A stretch of 64,000 nt of DNA. It comes from an uncultured Paracoccaceae bacterium (GTDB taxonomy: Bacteria > Pseudomonadota > Alphaproteobacteria > Rhodobacterales > Rhodobacteraceae). Positions within the stretch are counted from its first letter, which is position 1, and each line of letters starts with the position of its first letter. Location of the stretch: assembly GCA_947500055.1 (NCBI GenBank), contig CANMQO010000001.1:372001-436000 (forward strand). Reading direction: 5' to 3'. Below the pieces are notes generated by a model. The model worked only from the letters and a program-made list of their open reading frames with translations. It was not told where the DNA came from and did no database searches. The translations under genes and the position numbers were made by a program. This document shows positions 1 to 7,840 of this stretch, one piece after another.

Positions 1-829
1 GCAGGCGATGGATGTTGGCGCGCTGACCCCGCCGCTTTGGGGTTTTGAAGAGCGTGAGAAACTGATGGTGTTTTACGAGCGGGCCTGTGGCGCCCGTTTG
101 CACGCTGCTTACTTCCGCCCCGGTGGGGTCCATCAGGATCTGCCGCCCGAATTGATCGCGGATATTGATCAATGGGCTGTCGAATTCCCTGCGGTGCTGG
201 CTGATATCGATGGGTTGCTGACCGAAAACCGGATTTTCAAGCAGCGCAATTGCGATATTGGTGTCGTGACCGAGGAAGACATTCAGGAATGGGGTTTTTC
301 CGGTGTCATGGTTCGTGGTTCCGGCCTTGCCTGGGATTTGCGCCGCGCCCAGCCTTATGAATGCTATGATGAGTTCGAATTTCAGGTGCCGGTGGGCAAG
401 AACGGCGATTGTTATGACCGTTACCTGTGCCGCATGGAAGAGATGCGCCAATCCGTCCATATCATCCGTCAGGCCTGCGAAAAGCTGCGCAATGAGCCGG
501 GTGATGTGATGGCGCGGGGCAAGATGACACCGCCGACGCGGGGCGAGATGAAAACATCGATGGAGGCGCTGATCCATCACTTTAAGCTTTATACCGAAGG
601 GTTCCACGTCCCTGCGGGCGAGGTCTACGCCGCAGTTGAAGCGCCCAAGGGCGAGTTTGGTGTATATCTGGTGGCCGATGGCACCAACCAGCCATATCGT
701 GCCAAGCTGCGCGCCCCCGGATACCTGCATTTGCAGGCGATGGATCATGTTGCGGGTGGTCATCAGCTGGCTGATGTTGCCGCGATTATTGGCACGATGG
801 ATGTCGTGTTTGGTGAGATCGACCGCTGA
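1..829 (+). CDS. nuoD: NADH-quinone oxidoreductase subunit D (5' truncated)
   Basis: This is the C-terminal part of the 49-kDa subunit of respiratory complex I, which helps form the quinone-reducing site in the peripheral arm. The reading frame is already open at the left edge, so the N-terminal third or so lies outside the window (about 275 residues seen against roughly 400 usual). Recognisable stretches are [32 protein letters not shown], the [11 protein letters not shown] block and the terminal [16 protein letters not shown], which is the normal NuoD end. It heads the nuo genes visible here; nuoA-C are presumably upstream. Confidence 0.97.
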   Translation, partial: QAMDVGALTPPLWGFEEREKLMVFYERACGARLHAAYFRPGGVHQDLPPELIADIDQWAVEFPAVLADIDGLLTENRIFKQRNCDIGVVTEEDIQEWGFSGVMVRGSGLAWDLRRAQPYECYDEFEFQVPVGKNGDCYDRYLCRMEEMRQSVHIIRQACEKLRNEPGDVMARGKMTPPTRGEMKTSMEALIHHFKLYTEGFHVPAGEVYAAVEAPKGEFGVYLVADGTNQPYRAKLRAPGYLHLQAMDHVAGGHQLADVAAIIGTMDVVFGEIDR

Positions 830-871
830 TCATGCGGGATCAGTTGGTGCGAAAATAGCTGGGGCGGATCG

Positions 872-1069
872 ATGAGCATTGCGGATATCTTGCTTGGGTT
901 TTTGATTGCTGGCGGGTTTTTTGTATCCGCCGCCGTGTCCCGAATGTTCCGGCGCCCCATGACAGGTATCGTCTTTGGTGGTGTTGCGGGGATCGCCGTT
1001 TCGGTGGCGATTTTCTGGCTTGGTTTCGAAGATTTCATTGATGCGGCGTCGCTGCCCGCCACGGATTGA
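872..1069 (+). CDS. Small two-TM membrane protein in the nuo operon
   Basis: A 65-residue protein with two hydrophobic segments (about residues 5-24 and 32-51) joined by a short basic loop (RMFRRP) and ending in a short acidic tail. A GGGGCGG element lies a few bases before the ATG. It sits 42 bp after nuoD on the same strand and before another tiny membrane ORF. I do not recognise the family. A function connected with complex I assembly is only inferred from position. Confidence 0.6.
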   Translation: MSIADILLGFLIAGGFFVSAAVSRMFRRPMTGIVFGGVAGIAVSVAIFWLGFEDFIDAASLPATD

Positions 1070-1082
1070 GGCCAGTCCAAGC

Positions 1083-1238
1083 ATGACCATCACATTTGAT
1101 TTCTGGCTGCTATTGCTTGGTGCGGTTGCGGGCATCGTTGGGGTGTTTGTTGCGCGCGGTCGAAACCGTCTGATCAAGGCAGCAGTCGCCGGTGCGGCTG
1201 CCGTTTTTCTGCTTGATCTGGCGCGCGACCTGCTTTGA
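1083..1238 (+). CDS. Tiny hydrophobic protein (51 aa) in the nuo operon
   Basis: A 51-residue ORF, nearly all hydrophobic, beginning MTITFDFWLLLLGAVAG. It has two possible membrane segments (about 7-23 and 32-47) separated by a basic RGRNRLIK loop. The frame extends upstream, but this ATG follows the previous stop by 13 bp and matches the spacing of the neighbours. It may form a pair with the preceding small membrane protein. No family is recognised, and a chance ORF cannot be excluded. Confidence 0.5.
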   Translation: MTITFDFWLLLLGAVAGIVGVFVARGRNRLIKAAVAGAAAVFLLDLARDLL

Positions 1239-1336
1239 TCGGCAGAAATCCTCAACGCGTTCAGACCGGCGCTGGTCTTCGTGGCGTTCCGAATGCTAGG
1301 TTTGCGGCGAATGTTTTATCCAGAGGAATTCGTGCC

Positions 1337-1669
1337 ATGATCCGTCATCTTCCGCTTGTTGCCTTTGCCGCCATGTCTGCATGCGCCGTTCCGATCGGCG
1401 TGCGTGTGCCGGCACCTGCGCCTTTGCCGGTTCCGGCACCAGAGCCGGCCCCGGTCATCATTCCGTCATCGGCCAAGGAACGGTTTGTGAGCGCTGTTGA
1501 GGCGAATGGCTGCACGTTCAATTCAGCAAATTCAGACACAATTCTGGCGGCTGCGACCCTGTCAGAGGGCGATCTTGGCGGTATTCTGACTGAGCTGCGT
1601 TCCGAGGGGCGCGGATCAATTGCGCCGGATGGGAAGGGCTTCCGTCTGAATACAGGCGTCTGCGCATGA
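1337..1669 (+). CDS. Small Pro/Ala-rich lipoprotein
   Basis: A 110-residue predicted lipoprotein: a short basic start (MIRH), a hydrophobic core and a lipobox ending at the Cys of AAMSAC near residue 15. A Pro/Ala/Val-rich linker (about 18-38) leads to a compact C-terminal domain of about 65 residues with two Cys (NGCTF and the final GVCA) that could form a disulfide. The ATG at 1337 follows AGAGGA and is preferred over the longer upstream frame, which would bury the signal peptide. The stop overlaps the next ATG (ATGA). The family is unknown. Confidence 0.65.
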   Translation: MIRHLPLVAFAAMSACAVPIGVRVPAPAPLPVPAPEPAPVIIPSSAKERFVSAVEANGCTFNSANSDTILAAATLSEGDLGGILTELRSEGRGSIAPDGKGFRLNTGVCA

Positions 1670-1779
1670 TGATTGTGGGCGTGATGCCCGCATTGCTGCT
1701 GACGGGCGGTGTCAATGTGATTCCGACCGCGGTTTTCGCCATGACGACCTTTGGTGCCATTCTGACCGGAATGTCGTGA
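1666..1779 (+). CDS. 37-aa hydrophobic ORF coupled by ATGA
   Basis: A 37-codon ORF beginning MMIVGVMPALLL, whose ATG overlaps the stop of the preceding lipoprotein gene in an ATGA arrangement typical of translational coupling. The peptide is hydrophobic throughout and could span the membrane once. It is the fourth very small ORF in a row between nuoD and nuoE. Its length makes the call tentative; conservation in relatives would decide. Confidence 0.35.
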   Translation: MMIVGVMPALLLTGGVNVIPTAVFAMTTFGAILTGMS

Positions 1780-1907
1780 AACCCCGACAGATGAGGCAAA
1801 AAGTGCATGTGCGGCCCGTTGTCAAACCGGGCTGTCCTGTGTAACCCGGTGCGCAAAGGTTGGCGGGTTGGACCGTCGCCGTTCCAGATTGATAACCGAG
1901 GTTCTTC

Positions 1908-3032
1908 ATGCTCCGCCGCCTTCATCCTGATCAGCCTGACAGTTTCGCCTTTACTCCTGCCAATCAGGCCTGGGCCGAAGGGCAGATGAAGAAATTCCCC
2001 GAAGGCCGTCAGGCCTCGGCGATTATTCCGCTGCTGTGGCGCGCGCAGGAACAGGAAGGCTGGCTGACCCGCCCTGCGATTGAACATGTGGCGTCGATGC
2101 TGGATCTTGCCTATATCCGCGCCCTTGAGGTCGCATCATTCTACTTCATGTTCCAGTTGCAGCCCGTTGGCAGTGTTGCCCATATTCAGGTTTGCGGCAC
2201 CCTGTCCTGCATGATTTGCGGGGCCGAGGATCTGATTGGTATCTGCAAGGACAAGATCGCCGACCAGCCCCATGCGCTGTCTGCCGATGGCAAGTTTTCA
2301 TGGGAAGAGGTGGAATGCCTCGGGTCTTGTGCCAACGCCCCCATGGCCCAGATCGGCAAGGATTATTACGAGGACCTGACCGCCGAACGCCTGGCCGAGA
2401 TCATTGATGAACTGGCTGCGGGCAAGGTCCCTGTGCCCGGTCCGCAGAATGGCCGGTATGCCGCCGAGCCGCTGAAAGGTCTGACCAGTCTGAAGGATCA
2501 TGAAAGCGGCAAGACGCAATATAACGCCAGCGTGCAGGCTGCGGTGGATATTGGTGATACCGTCAAGCGGATTGATGGCACTGAGGTTCCGTTGCTGACC
2601 CCCTGGATTGACGATGGCACGGTCAAGACCAAACCTGCAAAACCGAAGGCTGCAAAATCCAGCAAGGCCAAGGCGCCGAAGCCAGCTGCAGATAAACCCG
2701 CCGACATGACGGGCGTGACTAAGCAGCAGGCGACCGCGAAATCAGCGGCGAAGCCTGTGTCGAAGGCGAACCCGGAACCGGTGGGGGAACAGCAGCCTGA
2801 AACCCTGGCCGCCGCGCGGGATGGTGGCGCGGATGATCTGAAAAAGATCAGTGGCGTTGGCCCCAAATTGGAAGCGGTCCTGAACGAGCTGGGTTTCTGG
2901 CATTTCGATCAGATCGCCAAATGGACCCCCGCGCAGGTCGCCTGGGTTGACAGCCGCCTGAAGTTCAAGGGCCGGATCGAGCGTGATGACTGGATCGGTC
3001 AGGCAACGGAATTTGCCAAGGCGGCCAAGTAA
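1908..3032 (+). CDS. nuoE: NADH-quinone oxidoreductase subunit E with C-terminal HhH extension
   Basis: The 24-kDa thioredoxin-like subunit carries [2Fe-2S] cluster N1a. Residues 1-170 are the normal NuoE fold with cluster cysteines C96, C101, C137 and C141 (CX4C and CX3C). At 374 residues it is about twice the core length. After about residue 190 comes a Lys/Ala/Pro-rich linker (about 238-300), then a helix-hairpin-helix-like module (about 300-374) with [17 protein letters not shown]. The next gene ends with a near copy of this module. Such an extension occurs in other Rhodobacteraceae NuoE proteins from memory. What the module contacts is unknown. Confidence 0.95.
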   Translation: MLRRLHPDQPDSFAFTPANQAWAEGQMKKFPEGRQASAIIPLLWRAQEQEGWLTRPAIEHVASMLDLAYIRALEVASFYFMFQLQPVGSVAHIQVCGTLSCMICGAEDLIGICKDKIADQPHALSADGKFSWEEVECLGSCANAPMAQIGKDYYEDLTAERLAEIIDELAAGKVPVPGPQNGRYAAEPLKGLTSLKDHESGKTQYNASVQAAVDIGDTVKRIDGTEVPLLTPWIDDGTVKTKPAKPKAAKSSKAKAPKPAADKPADMTGVTKQQATAKSAAKPVSKANPEPVGEQQPETLAAARDGGADDLKKISGVGPKLEAVLNELGFWHFDQIAKWTPAQVAWVDSRLKFKGRIERDDWIGQATEFAKAAK

Positions 3033-3218
3033 TGTCCTGTGCCCAGTCTGATGCCTGCAATCATGCTATGCCGGGCGAATGGCACAAATAAATTTCGCTT
3101 ACGCGTTGTTTCGGTTAGACCTGTGCCACAGCATCGCGGTTTCTTGAGGGCGGGGACCCCTGCGCGGTGAAAATTACTGGTGGCCGCGCCAGCGGCTGTC
3201 CTAAGGGAGATCAGATAC

Positions 3219-4037
3219 ATGAATGATACAGCACCATTAAGTCAGGGTAAGATTATCGTTGCTGCCCTGTTCGGAGTCATTGCCGCGCTCGTGGCCTGGG
3301 TTCTTTTCGGTTTTGGTTGGTTCGCTGGATTGGTTATCGGTGTCATTGTTGCGATTATTACGGCGATTGCGTTGATGTTGGGATGGCGCGAACCTGAATC
3401 CCGGGAGACCGGTGCCACGGCGAGCCAAGCCGCGCCAGCACCCGTTGCCGCAGCGCAGGCCACCGCACCAGAAGCGGCCCCGGCGGCGGAGCCTGTTGCG
3501 ACGCCTGAACCTGAGCCTGTGGAAGCCGCACCTGAACCAACACCGGCACCTGCCCCTGCTGCCAAGGCTGCGGAATCTGCAGCTGCGGACCCGGTGATCA
3601 AACCGACGGCCAAACTGGCAGGTCAGGAAGAGTTGAGCGCCAAGAAGGGTGAGTGGAAATATGATGGTCCGGGATCGGAGGCTGAACCAGCCGCCGCACC
3701 GGCTGCACCTGCGGCTGCGTCGGCTGATCCGGCTCCTGCTGCCGGCGCTGCGTCCAAACCAGCGTTTCTGAGTGCTGCCCGTGAAGGCGGCGCGGATGAC
3801 CTCAAGCAGATCAAGGGTGTTGGTCCCAAGCTGGAACAGACATTGCATGGCATGGGCATCTATCACTTTGACCAGATCGCCGGTTGGGGCCCATCCGAGC
3901 AGGCGTGGATGGATGACAATCTGGCGGGCTTCAAAGGCCGCGCCAGCCGCGACAATTGGGTTGAGCAGGCCAAGGTTCTTGCCGAAGGCGGGACCACGGA
4001 ATTCTCGGCCAAGGTAGAGAAGGGCGGCGTCTACTAG
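3219..4037 (+). CDS. Membrane-anchored protein with NuoE-like HhH module
   Basis: A 272-residue protein with two membrane helices (about 11-29 and 32-54), a long Ala/Pro/Glu linker (about 60-180), and a C-terminal helix-hairpin-helix-like module (about 184-258) starting LSAAREGGADDLKQIKGVG. The module aligns with the NuoE C-terminus almost without gaps. The ATG at 3219 follows AAGGGAG. It lies between nuoE and nuoF with its own 186-bp leader. A plausible reading is a membrane tether or assembly factor for the NADH-dehydrogenase module, but this is inference; nucleic-acid binding by the HhH fold is the alternative. Confidence 0.8.
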   Translation: MNDTAPLSQGKIIVAALFGVIAALVAWVLFGFGWFAGLVIGVIVAIITAIALMLGWREPESRETGATASQAAPAPVAAAQATAPEAAPAAEPVATPEPEPVEAAPEPTPAPAPAAKAAESAAADPVIKPTAKLAGQEELSAKKGEWKYDGPGSEAEPAAAPAAPAAASADPAPAAGAASKPAFLSAAREGGADDLKQIKGVGPKLEQTLHGMGIYHFDQIAGWGPSEQAWMDDNLAGFKGRASRDNWVEQAKVLAEGGTTEFSAKVEKGGVY

Positions 4038-4050
4038 ACGCGGCGAACCC

Positions 4051-4281
4051 ATGGCGCAACACGGAGACACCAAACAGGCAAAGGCCGGACAACGGGTCGC
4101 GTTGATCCTGGCAGGTGTTGGTGTTTTCTGGATATTGGTGACGCTGCTTGGTGATGAATATGACTGGTCCATGCGGGTCCGGACGTTTTTTGATCTTGCA
4201 GCGCTCGCCGGTTTCGGGTTTGCCCTATGGCAGACATATAAGCTCTGGCGTGCGCGCCAGAATGAAGAGGGCGGGAACTGA
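4051..4281 (+). CDS. DUF5337-like small membrane protein
   Basis: A 76-residue protein with two predicted membrane helices (about 15-33 and 45-61), a charged [10 protein letters not shown] loop between them and a charged tail ([12 protein letters not shown]). It resembles the DUF5337 family I associate with Rhodobacterales nuo operons; the family name is from memory. The ATG is 13 bp after the previous stop, and the gene ends on the first base of nuoF (TGATG overlap). The function is unknown. Confidence 0.75.
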   Translation: MAQHGDTKQAKAGQRVALILAGVGVFWILVTLLGDEYDWSMRVRTFFDLAALAGFGFALWQTYKLWRARQNEEGGN

Positions 4282-5567
4282 TGCTCAAAGACCAAGACCG
4301 GATTTTTACCAACCTTTACGGAATGCATGATCGCACCTTGAAAGGCGCGCAGGCGCGTGGCCATTGGGATGGCACCGCCGATATCATCAAGAAGGGTCGG
4401 GACTGGATCATCAACGAGATGAAAACATCCGGTCTGCGCGGTCGTGGTGGTGCGGGTTTTCCCACCGGTCTGAAATGGTCCTTCATGCCCAAGGAAAGCG
4501 ATGGTCGTCCGGCCTATCTGGTGGTCAATGCTGACGAATCCGAGCCGGGCACCTGCAAGGACCGTGAAATCATGCGCCATGACCCGCATACGCTGGTCGA
4601 AGGTTGCCTGATCGCGTCATTCGCGATGAATGCCCATGCCTGTTACATATATATTCGTGGCGAGTATATCCGCGAGAAGGAGGCTTTGCAGGCCGCCATC
4701 GATGAGGCCTACGCCGCCGGTCTGGTGGGCAAGAATGCCTGCAAGTCCGGCTGGGATTTCGACATTTACCTGACCCATGGGGCAGGCGCTTATATCTGTG
4801 GTGAGGAAACCGCCCTGCTGGAAAGCCTTGAAGGCAAGAAGGGTATGCCCCGGATGAAGCCGCCCTTTCCTGCTGGTGCTGGCCTTTATGGCTGCCCGAC
4901 GACGGTGAACAATGTTGAATCCATTGCTGTCGTGCCGACCATCCTGCGCCGGGGTGGTGAGTGGTTTGCCGGGATGGGCCGCCCGAACAATGCAGGCACC
5001 AAGCTGTTTGCGATTTCCGGACATGTGAACAACCCCTGCGTGGTCGAGGAAGAGATGTCGATCAGCTTTGAAGAACTGATTGAAAAGCATTGCGGTGGTA
5101 TCCGCGGTGGTTGGGATAACCTGAAGGCGGTGATCCCCGGTGGCTCCTCCGTCCCATGTGTGCGCGGTGAAAACATGCGCGACGCGATCATGGATTTTGA
5201 TGCGCTGAAGGAAAAAGGATCGTCGCTGGGCACGGCTGCCGTTATCGTGATGGATCAGTCCACCGACATGATCAAAGCGATCTGGCGTTTGTCCAAATTC
5301 TACAAACATGAAAGCTGTGGCCAGTGTACCCCGTGCCGCGAAGGCACCGGCTGGATGATGCGCGTTATGGCCCGTCTGGTGAAAGGGGATGCACGCCCCG
5401 AAGAGATTGATATGCTGCTGGATGTGACCAAACAGGTTGAAGGCCATACGATTTGCGCGCTGGGTGACGCCGCCGCGTGGCCGATCCAGGGTTTGGTCAA
5501 GAACTTCCGGGACGAGATCGAGGACCGGATCAAGGATAAACGCGTAGCAGGGATAGCAGCAGAATGA
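4281..5567 (+). CDS. nuoF: NADH-quinone oxidoreductase subunit F
   Basis: The 51-kDa subunit binds NADH, FMN and [4Fe-4S] cluster N3 and is the electron entry point of complex I. At 428 residues it has normal length. Visible motifs are the glycine-rich [16 protein letters not shown] (51-66, NADH/FMN), [13 protein letters not shown] (83-95), and the cluster cysteines C346, C349, C352 (SCGQCTPC) and C392. It starts inside the stop of the preceding DUF5337-like gene and its stop overlaps the following lipoprotein start, so translation is probably coupled. Confidence 0.98.
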   Translation: MLKDQDRIFTNLYGMHDRTLKGAQARGHWDGTADIIKKGRDWIINEMKTSGLRGRGGAGFPTGLKWSFMPKESDGRPAYLVVNADESEPGTCKDREIMRHDPHTLVEGCLIASFAMNAHACYIYIRGEYIREKEALQAAIDEAYAAGLVGKNACKSGWDFDIYLTHGAGAYICGEETALLESLEGKKGMPRMKPPFPAGAGLYGCPTTVNNVESIAVVPTILRRGGEWFAGMGRPNNAGTKLFAISGHVNNPCVVEEEMSISFEELIEKHCGGIRGGWDNLKAVIPGGSSVPCVRGENMRDAIMDFDALKEKGSSLGTAAVIVMDQSTDMIKAIWRLSKFYKHESCGQCTPCREGTGWMMRVMARLVKGDARPEEIDMLLDVTKQVEGHTICALGDAAAWPIQGLVKNFRDEIEDRIKDKRVAGIAAE

Positions 5568-5980
5568 TGATACGTGGAATGATGATTGGGGCGGCTTTGA
5601 CATTGGCCGCATGTGCAACCGGGCCAAGCGGGGCGCGCCCATTTGAGGATGCAGCAGTGCAGAAGCTCTATAATCTGCCGACCCCGCAATATTACGCGAC
5701 TCTGAAGATTGCCAACCAGGTGGCGCAGAACTGTGCCCGCTACAACTATGACGGTGGCGTCGATCTGATGGTGAATGAAAAGCGCAATGAGGTGGGGCGC
5801 GGTTCGCTGTCTGCGTTGAGCCTGCGCAATTCGATCGAGTTGGAAACAGATGTCAGCCAGCGCAGCTTTGCCGCCAAACATGGTGTTGACCTGTCATCTG
5901 GCCAAGACCTGTGCCCGGCTGCGGATGCTGAAACACTGGAAAACAGCGCGATGGCGGCGGTGTTGGTGCCTGTGGGCTAA
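5564..5980 (+). CDS. Small lipoprotein coupled to nuoF
   Basis: A 138-residue predicted lipoprotein with a Met-rich signal peptide and a lipobox TLAAC (Cys17). The mature part has two Cys ([11 protein letters not shown] and [10 protein letters not shown]) that could form one disulfide. The ATG overlaps the nuoF stop (ATGA). I do not recognise the family; it is one of several exported proteins woven into this operon. An envelope role beside complex I is inferred from position only. Confidence 0.75.
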   Translation: MMIRGMMIGAALTLAACATGPSGARPFEDAAVQKLYNLPTPQYYATLKIANQVAQNCARYNYDGGVDLMVNEKRNEVGRGSLSALSLRNSIELETDVSQRSFAAKHGVDLSSGQDLCPAADAETLENSAMAAVLVPVG

Positions 5981-5985
5981 GGTTC

Positions 5986-6213
5986 ATGCGTCGATATCTG
6001 GACGGGGCCGCGAGTTTTTGCGCGGCCCTTCTTACGTTGTTGATCTGTGTCGTTCCGGCATGGTTTACCGTGCTGGCTGTCCGCGCGGGGATTGCGCCGC
6101 TCTGGGCCTATGCCGCTGCCGGTCTGTTGGCGGTCGTTGGTATCGTTCTGGCGCTGGCTTTTGGGCGCAAGGGACTGGCGGGGGTTGCCCCGACACGACA
6201 GCGCCGCCGTTGA
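5986..6213 (+). CDS. Small two-TM membrane protein
   Basis: A 75-residue protein with two strongly hydrophobic segments (about 7-30 and 37-60) and a basic C-terminal tail (PTRQRRR). It begins 5 bp after the preceding lipoprotein gene. Its first codons overlap a GC-rich inverted repeat with a T-rich loop (6005-6028) that could act as a hairpin in the mRNA. No family is recognised. Confidence 0.6.
   Translation: MRRYLDGAASFCAALLTLLICVVPAWFTVLAVRAGIAPLWAYAAAGLLAVVGIVLALAFGRKGLAGVAPTRQRRR
6005..6028 (+). repeat. GC-rich hairpin at the start of a small membrane gene
   Basis: GGGCCGCG (6005-6012) and CGCGGCCC (6021-6028) are perfect inverted arms around an AGTTTTTG loop, followed by CTTCTTA. It looks like a weak intrinsic terminator, yet lies inside codons 7-15 of the small membrane ORF. 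It may attenuate transcription within the operon or modulate translation of that ORF. Confidence 0.4.
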
Positions 6214-6244
6214 ATTGATATGCGATCTGAAAGGGGGATGCCGG

Positions 6245-6697
6245 ATGCATTTGGCCGAATTGAATATCGGGCGTTTGATTGCCCCGACGGACGATCCGCG
6301 CGTCGCGGAATTCATGGACAATCTTGACCGCATCAACGGTCTGGGCAAACGGATGCCGGGTTTTGTCTGGATGATGGAAGGGTCAGGCGAGCCGGGCCGG
6401 GGCAATACCGATGCCTGCATTGACGGCGACCCGCAGTTTGTTGCCAATCTGACCGTCTGGGAAACGCCGCAGCAGTTGGAAAACTTTGTTTTCAACACGC
6501 TGCATGAAAAGTTCATGACCCGTAGCAAGGAATGGTTCGAGACCCTGGTCCAGATGCATTTCGTGATGTGGTGGATTCCCGAAGGCACCCGACCAACATT
6601 GGATGAGGCGCTGGAGAAACTGGCCTATCGTGAGACCCACGGCGATAGCGATGATGCCTTTGGTTGGGATTGGCTGCGCGCGCAAGCCGCCCAATGA
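6245..6697 (+). CDS. DUF3291 family protein (first of a tandem pair)
   Basis: A 150-residue soluble protein with the DUF3291 pattern: MHLAELNIGRL at the start, PGFVWMME, LTVWETPQQLENFVF, and the Trp-rich MHFVMWWIPEGTRPT. The family resembles small dimeric alpha/beta monooxygenase-like (ABM) proteins, but no catalytic role is established to my knowledge. It lies between nuoF and nuoG and its stop overlaps the start of a second DUF3291 gene. The ATG at 6245 follows GGGGGATG and gives the conserved N-terminus. Confidence 0.85.
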   Translation: MHLAELNIGRLIAPTDDPRVAEFMDNLDRINGLGKRMPGFVWMMEGSGEPGRGNTDACIDGDPQFVANLTVWETPQQLENFVFNTLHEKFMTRSKEWFETLVQMHFVMWWIPEGTRPTLDEALEKLAYRETHGDSDDAFGWDWLRAQAAQ

Positions 6698-7173
6698 CCC
6701 GCCATCTGGCAGAGTTCAATTTCGGGACACTGCGTTATCCGTTTGGTGATCCGCGCATTGCGGGGTTTGAAAACGCGATTGCACAGGTCAATCGCATTGC
6801 CGCCCGCAGTCCGGGATTTGTCTGGCGCATGTCGGATGATGACATGGACGCGGTGCAGAACGAATCTTTTGGCGCCTTGGCGGACCGCCCGCATACGGCA
6901 TCGACCTTGTCTGTCTGGCAGGGCGCGGCGCCGCTTTATCATTTCGTCACGCAGACACTGCATGCAAGGATCATGGCGGGTCGGGATGAGTGGTTTGTGC
7001 CCGGCGATAGCGGGTTTCTGGTCTGTTGGTGGGTGCCGGAGGGCTATCGCCCGAATGTTGCAGAGGGCATGGAGCGCTGGAAACTGCTCCGATCCGTTGG
7101 CGAGAGTAAAGATGTGTTTGGCACCAAGGGGTTAGTCGAAGCTGCCCGTCTGGAAAACAACATGATGTCCTGA
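6694..7173 (+). CDS. DUF3291 family protein (second of a tandem pair)
   Basis: A 159-residue paralogue of the preceding gene with the same blocks in the same order: HLAEFNFGTL, SPGFVWRM, STLSVWQGAAPLYHFV, FLVCWWVPEGYRP. It starts inside the previous stop (ATGA), so the two are probably translated together and may form a heterodimer; that is inference. The copies have clearly diverged, so the duplication is old. The function is unknown. Confidence 0.85.
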   Translation: MTRHLAEFNFGTLRYPFGDPRIAGFENAIAQVNRIAARSPGFVWRMSDDDMDAVQNESFGALADRPHTASTLSVWQGAAPLYHFVTQTLHARIMAGRDEWFVPGDSGFLVCWWVPEGYRPNVAEGMERWKLLRSVGESKDVFGTKGLVEAARLENNMMS

Positions 7174-7263
7174 TATCAGCCAACTGATATTGAATAACGC
7201 GCCCTAAATTCCGATCTCTATCGGCAATGAATGGCGAGAAAAGCGCCTGACAGGAGAGCATAG

Positions 7264-7671
7264 ATGAAAAATGCATCATTGGGCATGTTTGCCGCAGCTA
7301 TGGCGGTTGTCGGGCTGGCGGGTGCGGCCACGGCGCAATCGGCGTTGAAGGATGAAGCGCGGGTGCGCGACGGGATCGTGCAGGTTGGCATGGCCTATGA
7401 GATTTCCGAGAAATGCGGCAGTCTGAGTGCACGCACATTTCGCGGCCTGACTTATCTGCAGGAGCTTAAGAACTATGCGCTGGAACGCGGTTATTCAAAC
7501 GCGGAAATTGATGCATATATCGACGACAAGCAAGAACAGCGCCGTTTGGAGCGCATCGCGCGCCAGCAGCTTGCACAGCTTGGTGTTGTCGAGGGACAGG
7601 AGGCGACCTACTGCGCTGCGGGTCGTGACCAGATCGCCCGCGATACCCGTGTTGGTTGGTTGTTGCGGTAA
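7264..7671 (+). CDS. DUF5333-like exported protein
   Basis: A 135-residue protein with a cleavable signal peptide (residues 1-21, ending ATAQS) and a mature helical domain containing EISEKCGSLSARTFRGLTY and a C-terminal ATYCAAGRDQIA. The two Cys may pair in the periplasm. It resembles DUF5333, a Rhodobacteraceae family I associate with the nuo region; the name is from memory. A 90-bp gap separates it from the DUF3291 pair and 169 bp from nuoG, so it may have its own transcript ends. GGAGAG precedes the ATG. Confidence 0.75.
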   Translation: MKNASLGMFAAAMAVVGLAGAATAQSALKDEARVRDGIVQVGMAYEISEKCGSLSARTFRGLTYLQELKNYALERGYSNAEIDAYIDDKQEQRRLERIARQQLAQLGVVEGQEATYCAAGRDQIARDTRVGWLLR

Positions 7672-7840
7672 GCAATTGCCTGCCGAACGCCTTGCCTGAC
7701 AATCGACCCTAAGCCCCCCATAAATTGACGTCTTTTTTGCCGATCAGACTGGCATCGCCGCCCATGTCGCGCTAGAACGCGGCAACGCGCAGCCGCCGCA
7801 ACGCGGATGGCTGTGTCATCGGGAACATATAAGGCACGCC

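Noticed and set aside
3237-4589. 450-codon minus-strand open frame
   Set aside because: It runs antisense across the HhH membrane protein and nuoF, is low-complexity Arg/His/Gly-rich, and results from GC-rich codon bias opposite real genes.
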